Origin: Chloroflexi bacterium UBA4733
GTDB taxonomy: Bacteria > Chloroflexota > UBA4733
Assembly (NCBI GenBank): GCA_002404055.1
Contig: DHIZ01000156.1
Span: 1 to 5,263 of the forward strand
Reading direction: 5' to 3'
DNA: 5,263 nt
Part shown: positions 1 through 4,648 of the stretch, one piece after another
How positions within the stretch are numbered: position 1 is the first letter of the stretch
Layout of the letters: every line of letters starts with the position of its first letter
Notes under the pieces: model-generated
What the model was told of the DNA's origin: nothing
Databases searched by the model: none
What the model saw: the letters and a program-made list of their open reading frames with translations, nothing else
Program-made: the position numbers and the translations under genes

Positions 1-204
1 AGGTTTTAGGATAGGCTCTTAGGACGAGTCGCACCAGCCCCAGGAGCGCCGCGCCGAGGACGACGAAGGCCGGTGTACGTTCCAGCGCAGCAGGAGGAGG
101 AGGCTTGCCAGCAGGATGGCCGCCGCCCAGGGGCTATCGATGGCGGTGCGCCCCAGAAGGACGGCCGTGGTCCCGATCATCCCAAGCACCCCAACCGTGC
201 GGCG
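1..204 (-). pseudogene. Broken C-terminal remnant of a ChrA-type chromate transporter
   Basis: Read leftward, the frame just after an in-frame TAA (205-207) gives TVGVLGMIGTTAVLLGRTAI, then a hydrophobic stretch ending LLLLLRWNVH at about position 74. There the sense frame switches: the next frame gives PAFVVLGAALLGLV and stays open to the window edge. The pattern (G-x-x-G-x-x-A-V-x-L-G-R, a Leu-rich helix, R-W/F-x-V-x-P-A-x-x-V-L-G) is that of the last two transmembrane segments of CHR-family chromate efflux proteins, recalled from the family rather than searched. Joining CA to CCG would be cured by one extra C, so a one-base deletion near position 73 is likely; without it the frame stops at TAA 19-21. 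ChrA proteins are roughly 200 or 400 residues, so most of the gene is missing. The remnant starts only 26 bp after the permease stop, suggesting a deletion that joined the permease gene to the chrA 3' end. Family assignment is fairly firm; real decay versus assembly error is open. Confidence 0.6.
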
Positions 205-230
205 TTAGGGCGCTACCTCTTCCTTCGGCC

Positions 231-1202
231 TCAGCCGCCGACGGTGGCGGCCATCAGCTTGTAGAGCACGAAGCAAAGGGTGCCACCGGTGATGGGACTG
301 ATCGCCCAGCCTTTGAAGATGCCCAGCAACGTCTTCGTCTGCACCGTCTCCCGGCCCCTGGCCAGGCCCGTACCGAACATGGCGCCCACCAGCGCCTGGT
401 TCATCGAGGTGAAGAGACCCTGGCTGACGGCCAGGAGGACGACCAGCGCCTGGACGAACTGGGCGGCGCTGGCCATTGCCAGGTCGACTTTGACGATGTC
501 GAAGGCAACCCGGTTGAGGATGCGCCGGCCCCAGGTGAGCGCGCCGACCGCCATCGCCACGCCACCCGCCAGGCCGGCGATGAGCAAGGTGCTGAGGTGG
601 ATTGCCGACCAGACCCCAACGGCGTTGGAGACGTCGTTGGCGCCCAGGACGAAGGCGGCAGCCATGCCCACCAGCACCAGTAAGCGCGGCAGCACCACGA
701 GCGGCTGCCCGGCCACCGCCTTGCGTGCCTCCGGCACGAGGACATCCAGCAGCTTGGTGAAGACGAAACCCAGCAGCGCCGCCAGCGGCGGGGCGAGCAA
801 CCAGGTAACGGCGAGCGTCCCGACGGTCTCCCAATGCACCGTCACGCTGGCCGCGAGCGCCGTGCCGACGACGCAGAAGACTAGAATCTGGATGGTCGAG
901 GTGGGGATCTTGTAGTAGGTATAGATGGTCGTGAGCAGGAAGGCGCCGAACTCGATGATGACCAGCATCTGGGCATCCACCCGACTGGTGTCGACGATGT
1001 GCAGCCCGACCGTCTGCTGGACGCCGTGGCTGGCGAAGGTGGCGCCCAAAACGGTGAGGATGGAAAGGGTGACGAGCGCCGGCCACATGCGGATGCTCTT
1101 GGAAGCGTAGGGCATGCCCATGACGGCACCGGTGTAGTGGGCGCCCATGCTCCAGGCAAAGGCCAGACTGAGGACCACCAGAACGATGACCGCGCCGCTC
1201 AT
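231..1202 (-). CDS. PiT-family inorganic phosphate-type permease, diverged first motif
   Basis: A 323-residue, strongly hydrophobic membrane protein with the two-fold repeat of the PiT (inorganic phosphate transporter) family. The second repeat is canonical: GANDVSNAVG at residues 187-196 and SMNQALVGAMFGTGLARG at 266-283, followed by a C-terminal helix pair around 293-320. The first repeat is recognisable from its position but altered: GAHYTGAVMG at 20-29 replaces the usual GAND/ANA-type motif, and KIPTSTIQILV at 98-108 replaces the usual P-x-S-x-x-H segment. About ten membrane segments are visible. Family members carry phosphate, and arsenate as an analogue, with cation symport; substrate here is uncertain because the first-repeat signature is lost. 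The ATG at 1200-1202 has a strong AGGAGG (1210-1215) seven bases upstream and overlaps the regulator stop by 4 bp (ATGA), so the two are translationally coupled. No PhoU-like DUF47 partner is visible. A longer frame on the same strand (205-1221) is a charged, out-of-frame shadow. Confidence 0.85.
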   Translation of the reverse strand: MSGAVIVLVVLSLAFAWSMGAHYTGAVMGMPYASKSIRMWPALVTLSILTVLGATFASHGVQQTVGLHIVDTSRVDAQMLVIIEFGAFLLTTIYTYYKIPTSTIQILVFCVVGTALAASVTVHWETVGTLAVTWLLAPPLAALLGFVFTKLLDVLVPEARKAVAGQPLVVLPRLLVLVGMAAAFVLGANDVSNAVGVWSAIHLSTLLIAGLAGGVAMAVGALTWGRRILNRVAFDIVKVDLAMASAAQFVQALVVLLAVSQGLFTSMNQALVGAMFGTGLARGRETVQTKTLLGIFKGWAISPITGGTLCFVLYKLMAATVGG

Positions 1203-1606
1203 TGGGCCGCCTCCTGATCAATCGGGTCGTCCATGGCGTCCTCCTCTTCCGCGTCCGTTGCCGGTTCCGGCAGGGTCGCCGGGCCGTGTTCTTCCAACAC
1301 TTCCTCCATCAACTGATGCATGCGTCGCTTCGCTTCATCCAGGGCCGCGCGCCCCTCCGGGGTGATCGCGTAGTACTTGCGCACCTTGCCGCCAACCAGA
1401 CGCTCCGACCGCGTCAGATAGCCCGCTGCCTCCAGGCCGTGCAAGACCGGGTAGAGCGTGCCCGGGCTCAGCGCGTAACCGTGCCGGCGCAGTTCATCAA
1501 TCAACGCAATGCCATACACCGGCGCCTGCGCGGCGTGGTGCAGAATATGTACCTTGATGAACCCGAGGAAGAACTCTCGGGTCAGGTTATCGGCGACCGC
1601 CGGCAT
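1199..1606 (-). CDS. PadR-family transcriptional regulator
   Basis: A 135-residue protein with a PadR-type winged helix-turn-helix: YGIALIDELRRHG at 31-43, the family hallmark LSPGTLYPVLHGLEAAGYL at 46-64 (recognition helix and wing entry), and the beta-wing KVRKYYAITPEGRAAL at 74-89. A short helix (about 90-107) follows, long enough for a PadR dimerisation helix. The tail from about 115 is very acidic (AEEEDAMDDPIDQE) and probably disordered. PadR proteins are mostly repressors relieved by a ligand or stress signal and commonly control a neighbouring transporter. This fits, since the gene overlaps the permease start by 4 bp. The ATG at 1604-1606 has a GGAGG (1615-1619) eight bases upstream. 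The regulator could bind the palindromes in the divergent region 1607-1848 and so affect both directions; that is inference. Confidence 0.92.
   Translation of the reverse strand: MPAVADNLTREFFLGFIKVHILHHAAQAPVYGIALIDELRRHGYALSPGTLYPVLHGLEAAGYLTRSERLVGGKVRKYYAITPEGRAALDEAKRRMHQLMEEVLEEHGPATLPEPATDAEEEDAMDDPIDQEAAQ
1200..1215 (-). promoter_or_regulatory. Strong RBS and 4-bp overlap fixing the permease start
   Basis: On the minus strand AGGAGG (1210-1215) lies seven bases before the ATG at 1200-1202, and that ATG shares ATGA with the PadR stop (1199-1201). This fixes the permease start and shows padR and the permease form one transcript. Confidence 0.8.
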
Positions 1607-1734
1607 CGCGGCTTCCTCCCCTGCAATGAACAGTACAGATCTTGACCGGATATTAACGCCACCCGATATTGGCCGATGATATCACACGCGGATTCGCGTC
1701 GGCTGGAACAGCCTGATCGGGTTGCTCGAAAAAT

Positions 1735-1748
1735 CCTCGCGCGCGAGG
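1735..1748. repeat. Perfect 14-bp palindrome in the divergent region
   Basis: CCTCGCGCGCGAGG is its own reverse complement. It may be a protein-binding site, or a short hairpin (5-bp stem, CGCG loop) in a transcript starting further left. In GC-rich DNA such palindromes also arise by chance. There is no T-tract after it, so it is not a terminator. Confidence 0.4.
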
Positions 1749-1818
1749 CGCCGGTCGCCGATGTCTTGCTCACCTGGGCAACGGCCGCCCACTGGCCTGG
1801 AAACCTGGTATGCTACTG

Positions 1819-1836
1819 ATCTAACGGCGGTTATAT
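1819..1836. promoter_or_regulatory. Operator-like palindrome upstream of the first ChrB gene
   Basis: ATCTAACGGCGGTTATAT matches its own reverse complement at 14 of 18 positions, with TAAC/GTTA arms around a 4-bp centre. It ends 12 bp before the ATG of the ChrB N-domain gene. The same pattern, AT-x-TAAC-N4-GTTATAT, recurs at 4150-4167 before the second ChrB unit. TATATG (1832-1837) inside it could also act as a -10 with a very short leader. The binding protein is unknown; ChrB itself or the PadR protein are candidates. Confidence 0.55.
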
Positions 1837-1848
1837 GAGAGTCCGTGC

Positions 1849-2382
1849 ATGGCTTGGTTGTTCCTCATCTACACCGTGCCCAGCGAGCCCTCCCGCAAGC
1901 GCGCCTTTATCTGGCGCGAACTGAAGAAAGTCGGGGCGGTCTATCTGCGCGACGGCGTCTGCGCCTTGCCGGAACGAGACGAGACGGCCATCGGCATGCG
2001 CGCCATCGTCGCCAAGATCGAGGAGTTCGGCGGCCAGGCGACGCTGGCGATGGGTGCGCAGATCGATGAGGGCGCGACAGTGGCGCTGCGGGATCAGTTT
2101 CGGCTGGCGCGAGCGCGGGAGTACGCCGAGGTGGCTCAGGCGGCGGAAGGGCTCCTCGCGCACATTCGGCGGGAAACCGACCACCGCGACTTCAGTTACG
2201 CCGAGGTGGAGGAGCTGGAAGCCGATCTCGGCAAGATTCGGCGCTGGTTCGGCCAGGTCCAGGCCCGCGATTATTTTGGCACACCGGAAACCAGCCGGGT
2301 AGCCGACCTGCTCTCGCGCGGTGAAGAGGCGCTCGGCGCCTTCTTGGAGGAAGCGTCCAGCCAGGCGGAGACAACGCGGTGA
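1849..2382 (+). CDS. ChrB N-terminal-domain protein (chromate resistance regulator half)
   Basis: A 177-residue soluble protein matching the N-terminal domain of ChrB. It starts with the typical WLFLIYTVPSEPSRKRAFIW (residues 3-22), then RELKKVGAVYLRDGVCALP (23-41), then a helical, charged middle and the segment ADLGKIRRWFGQVQARDYFG (125-144) that ends the domain in the family. In full-length ChrB (about 300 residues) a C-terminal domain follows; here the frame ends after a 30-residue Glu/Ala-rich tail and the C-domain is a separate gene overlapping by 4 bp (GTGA, 2379-2382). ChrB is known from chr operons as a chromate-responsive regulator needed for full resistance; the N-domain is presumed to carry nucleic-acid binding, with a beta-alpha start reminiscent of PaaX/Cas2-like folds (my inference). 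ATG 1849 is chosen because the conserved motif begins at residue 3; a weak GAGAGT lies 7-8 bases upstream. Confidence 0.85.
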   Translation: MAWLFLIYTVPSEPSRKRAFIWRELKKVGAVYLRDGVCALPERDETAIGMRAIVAKIEEFGGQATLAMGAQIDEGATVALRDQFRLARAREYAEVAQAAEGLLAHIRRETDHRDFSYAEVEELEADLGKIRRWFGQVQARDYFGTPETSRVADLLSRGEEALGAFLEEASSQAETTR

Positions 2383-2882
2383 AGTGGCTCACCCGCCGTA
2401 ACCTGCACGTGGATCGCACCGCCTGCGCCTGGCTGATCCGCCGCTGCATCGATCCCCAGGCCGACTTCGTCTTCGTCGCTTCGGGGACGGACCCGGCGAT
2501 GCTGGACGGGCACACCTTCGACATGCGCGGCGGCGAGTACAGCCATATGGGCGAGCACTGCACCTTCGAGATACTGCTGGAACGGCACCACCTCCAGAGC
2601 GACCCCGCGTTGGTGGAACTGGGCCGGATCATCCGCGAGGCCGACGTACCGCCCCGACGTCGCACCCGTGTAGAGGCCGATGGTCTGAACGCCTTGATGC
2701 GCGGCTTCCAACGCTCCACCTCGAATGACGACGAGAAACTGCGCCTGACTGCTCCCGTGTATGACGCATTGTATGCCTACTGTCAGGCCAAGGTGGCCGA
2801 GCAACCGCACCCCCATGGCACGCCCCGCCCCGCGTTGCAGTACCAGCGGTTGGTCGCTATCCATCTGGAAGAGGACGAGTAG
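2379..2882 (+). CDS. ChrB C-terminal-domain protein, copy 1
   Basis: A 167-residue soluble protein of the ChrB C-terminal-domain family. Family landmarks are the opening V-D-R-x-A-C-x-W-L-I-R-R (11-22), the presumed oxyanion/metal-binding core H-M-G-E-H-C-T-F-E (56-64), SDPALVELGRIIREAD (74-89), and the closing YDALYAYC (128-135). It has diverged from the common pattern: the core is preceded by FDMRGGEYS rather than the usual P-F/Y-D-x-P-G, and IIREAD replaces the usual IVRGAD that copy 2 keeps. A 30-residue tail (136-167) is absent from copy 2. The start is GTG 2379, with GGAG (2367-2370) eight bases upstream and a GTGA overlap with the N-domain stop. The pair therefore looks like a naturally split ChrB made in near-equal amounts rather than a frameshifted fusion. 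The protein probably works with the preceding N-domain in sensing chromate or a related oxyanion. Confidence 0.85.
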   Translation: MKWLTRRNLHVDRTACAWLIRRCIDPQADFVFVASGTDPAMLDGHTFDMRGGEYSHMGEHCTFEILLERHHLQSDPALVELGRIIREADVPPRRRTRVEADGLNALMRGFQRSTSNDDEKLRLTAPVYDALYAYCQAKVAEQPHPHGTPRPALQYQRLVAIHLEEDE

Positions 2883-2886
2883 CCAC

Positions 2887-4134
2887 ATGCTGGGGCGGCG
2901 ACCGAGTTGGGCCGGCGACCTCACGGCGGATGGCTGGCTGCTCTTTGTGACTAGCGGCGTGCGCACCTTCGCCTACGGCTTCCTCTCCGTCATCCTGGGT
3001 CTCTACCTGGCCGACCTAGGCCTTTCGGCGACCGTCATCGGCGTCATCTTCTCGGCTGCTCTGGCGGGAGGCGCCGCGAGCACGCTGCTCCTGTCGGCAG
3101 TGGCCGACCGGTTGGGGCGTCGGCGCGTGCTCATGCTGGCGGCGCTCTTGATGGCGCTGGCCGGCGCCGTGTTTGCGCGCGCCACCAACCCGGTACTGCT
3201 GATCGTGGCGGCGATCATTGGCACGATCAGCCCCTCCGGCAAGGAAGTCGGTCCATTCCTGTCTATCGAGCAGGCGGTTCTCCCTCAGGCGACGACGAAT
3301 TCCCAACGCACCGGCGTCTTCGCCGCCTACAACATGGTGGCATCGCTAGCCGGTGCCTTGGGGGCACTCATTACCGGGGCGCCTACCTTCCTCGGCATGG
3401 CTCCGGTGCCAGGCGACCGGGCACTCCTCTGGACCTATGCGGCGCTGGCGCTGTTGTTGCTCGTCCTCTATTCCCGGCTCTCGCCTGCGGTGGAAGTGAC
3501 CCACACAGGCGGTGGCGAATCACGATCAAAGCTGGGACTGCAGCGCTCGCGTGGCGTCGTCGCCAGGCTCGCCATCCTCTTCGCGCTGGATGCCTTCGCC
3601 GGCGGCTTTGTGGTGCAGGGGTTGGTGGCCTACTGGTTCCACGCCCGCTACGGCGCCGACCTCGAACTGCTGGGCGCCCTCTTCTTCGGCGCCAACCTCT
3701 GCGCGGCGCTCTCCTTTCTGGCCGCTGCTCCCCTGGCCCGGCGCATCAGCTTGCTCAACACCATGGTGTTCACCCACTTGCCGTCGAACGTTTTGTTGCT
3801 GCTGGTGCCGCTCATGCCCAGCCTCAGCCTGGCCATTGCCATGCTGCTCACCCGCAATCTGCTGTCCCAACTGGACGTGCCGACGCGCCAGTCTTACACC
3901 ATGGCGGTCGTCGATCCGGCGGAGCGGGCGGCCGCGGCCGGCCTGACCTCCGTCGCGCGCACAGCGGCGGCCGCACTGGCTCCGGCCTTCTCCGGCGCCA
4001 CGCTCGCCGTGCCCGCGCTCGGCCTCCCCTTCCTGCTGGCCGGCGGCTTGAAGATCGTTTACGACCTCGCCCTGCTCGCCGTCTTCCGCCGGGTCCGGCC
4101 GCCCGAGGAGCGGTTCGTCCCACGCGGGCCTTGA
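2887..4134 (+). CDS. Major facilitator superfamily transporter within the ChrB cluster
   Basis: A 415-residue, 12-helix MFS protein. The first helix is about 17-41. MFS motif A is clear between helices 2 and 3 (S70-A-V-A-D-R-L-G-R-R-R-V-L82). The SPSGKEVGPF segment (115-124) begins the loop after helix 4, and the two six-helix halves are joined by a hydrophilic loop (about 198-226). A conserved-looking segment QLDVPTRQSYTMAVVDPAER (328-347) precedes helices 11-12. Motif A with this layout is typical of proton-coupled exporters. The gene starts 4 bp after the ChrB C-domain stop, with GAGGA at 2871-2875 as RBS, so it is in the same operon and flanked on both sides by ChrB genes. This suggests, but does not prove, a role in chromate or other oxyanion/metal efflux in place of ChrA. 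The frame is open upstream to 2761, but the earlier ATG lies in the ChrB gene and yields a non-membrane Arg/Ser/Pro-rich leader, so ATG 2887 is preferred. Confidence 0.9.
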   Translation: MLGRRPSWAGDLTADGWLLFVTSGVRTFAYGFLSVILGLYLADLGLSATVIGVIFSAALAGGAASTLLLSAVADRLGRRRVLMLAALLMALAGAVFARATNPVLLIVAAIIGTISPSGKEVGPFLSIEQAVLPQATTNSQRTGVFAAYNMVASLAGALGALITGAPTFLGMAPVPGDRALLWTYAALALLLLVLYSRLSPAVEVTHTGGGESRSKLGLQRSRGVVARLAILFALDAFAGGFVVQGLVAYWFHARYGADLELLGALFFGANLCAALSFLAAAPLARRISLLNTMVFTHLPSNVLLLLVPLMPSLSLAIAMLLTRNLLSQLDVPTRQSYTMAVVDPAERAAAAGLTSVARTAAAALAPAFSGATLAVPALGLPFLLAGGLKIVYDLALLAVFRRVRPPEERFVPRGP

Positions 4135-4136
4135 CA
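4131..4136 (+). promoter_or_regulatory. Consensus TTGACA -35 candidate at the end of the MFS gene
   Basis: TTGACA overlaps the MFS stop codon (TGA 4132-4134). A -10 element 16-18 bp on would fall inside the operator-like site 4150-4167, but no good TATAAT match is there (TAACTG at 16 bp, AACTGT at 17 bp). It may give the second ChrB unit its own regulated promoter in addition to read-through. Confidence 0.35.
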
Positions 4137-4149
4137 AGTGGGCAATGAC

Positions 4150-4167
4150 ATGTAACTGTAGTTATAT
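4150..4167. promoter_or_regulatory. Operator-like palindrome upstream of the second ChrB gene
   Basis: ATGTAACTGTAGTTATAT matches its reverse complement at 14 of 18 positions and repeats the site at 1819-1836 outside the central four bases except at one position (C/G at the third base). It lies 49 bp before the ATG of ChrB C-domain copy 2. A second, overlapping inverted repeat, TGTAG-N8-CTACA, covers 4157-4174. Both sit where the -10 region of a promoter using TTGACA 4131-4136 would be, as expected for a repressor site. Confidence 0.55.
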
Positions 4168-4216
4168 CGCTACAAGAACGGCGCGGACGTTCGTGCAGAG
4201 CAAGGAGTTGTCGCAG

Positions 4217-4642
4217 ATGAAATGGGTCACGCGGGCACGGCCAAAGGTAGATCGTATTGCCTGTCCCTGGTTGATCAAGCGGTTCGTGGACAAGGACGCC
4301 GAGTTCCTGTACGTGCCGGCCGATCAGGTCAACGCTGTCGCAGAGCGCGACGGCGCCATTCCCTACGACGCACCGGGTGTGGAGCTTGGGCACCATGGCG
4401 CCGAGTGCAGCTTCGACGCCATCCTCAAGAAGTACCAGTTGACCGATCCCGCCTTGCAGCGCCTCACGCTGATCGTGCGCGGCGCGGACACGGCGGACAA
4501 GGACCTGACGCCGGAGTCACGGGGCCTGGAAGCGATCGCCGACGGCTTCCGCCGTCTGCACGAGGATGATCTCCAGCAGTTGGCGGCCGAGTCGGTCGTC
4601 TACGACGCCCTCTACGCCTTCTGCCAGCAAAGCGCCGGGTAA
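4217..4642 (+). CDS. ChrB C-terminal-domain protein, copy 2
   Basis: A 141-residue stand-alone ChrB C-terminal domain, closer to the usual family pattern than copy 1: VDRIACPWLIKRFVD (11-25), FLYVPADQV (30-38), GAIPYDAPG (46-54), the core H59-H60-G-A-E-C64-S-F-D67, LTDPALQRL (75-83), IVRGADT (86-92), and YDALYAFC (129-136). His59 and Cys64 align with His56 and Cys61 of copy 1 and are the likely ligand or redox residues (inference). No N-domain precedes it: the MFS gene ends 82 bp upstream. ATG 4217 is chosen because it aligns with the start of copy 1 (MKW-TR) and has AGGAG (4203-4207) nine bases upstream. An in-frame ATG at 4145 would add a non-conserved leader running through the operator-like site. 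The two copies are clearly paralogous but not recent duplicates, so distinct roles, for example sensing versus direct detoxification, are plausible. Confidence 0.87.
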   Translation: MKWVTRARPKVDRIACPWLIKRFVDKDAEFLYVPADQVNAVAERDGAIPYDAPGVELGHHGAECSFDAILKKYQLTDPALQRLTLIVRGADTADKDLTPESRGLEAIADGFRRLHEDDLQQLAAESVVYDALYAFCQQSAG

Positions 4643-4648
4643 GCCAAG

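Larger units (their letters stand above)
1607..1848. other. Divergent intergenic control region
   Basis: This 242-bp gap separates the minus-strand padR-permease pair from the plus-strand ChrB cluster and must hold both promoters. It contains three GATAT(T/C) boxes at 1649-1654, 1665-1670 and 1678-1683, the last inside the 8-bp palindrome TGATATCA (1677-1684). It also holds a perfect 14-bp palindrome (1735-1748) and the 18-bp operator-like site at 1819-1836. A possible plus-strand promoter is TTGACC (1642-1647), 17 bases, GATATT (1665-1670). On the minus strand TAATAT (1650-1655) could serve as a -10 for padR, but I see no good -35. No convincing gene is seen; a 47-codon frame at 1676-1819 is discussed under findings. 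Confidence 0.55.

Noticed and set aside
205..1221. A 338-codon minus-strand frame covering the permease
   Set aside because: It is Arg/Gly/His-rich with no membrane character or family motif; the overlapping 323-codon frame encodes a clear PiT protein, so this is its shadow.
1582..1773. A 63-codon minus-strand frame over the padR start and intergenic region
   Set aside because: It is Arg/Ser-rich and overlaps the padR RBS and first codons in another frame; no recognisable features.
2761..2886. A longer start for the MFS protein
   Set aside because: It would add 42 Arg/Pro/Ser-rich residues read out of frame through the ChrB gene; ATG 2887 follows the ChrB stop and an RBS.
2271..2966. A 231-codon minus-strand frame opposite ChrB C-domain copy 1
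   Set aside because: It lies antisense to a gene with clear family motifs and itself shows no recognisable domain.
3526..4137. A long minus-strand frame opposite the MFS gene
   Set aside because: It is Gln/Gly/Arg-rich, low in hydrophobic structure, and lies wholly antisense to an unmistakable 12-helix MFS gene; GC-rich DNA gives such antisense frames freely.
4157..4174. TGTAG-N8-CTACA as a known PadR or BlaI/CopY operator
   Set aside because: The arms resemble such sites in form, but there is no second copy near padR, so assigning it to a named regulator is not supported; it is kept only as an overlapping inverted repeat.
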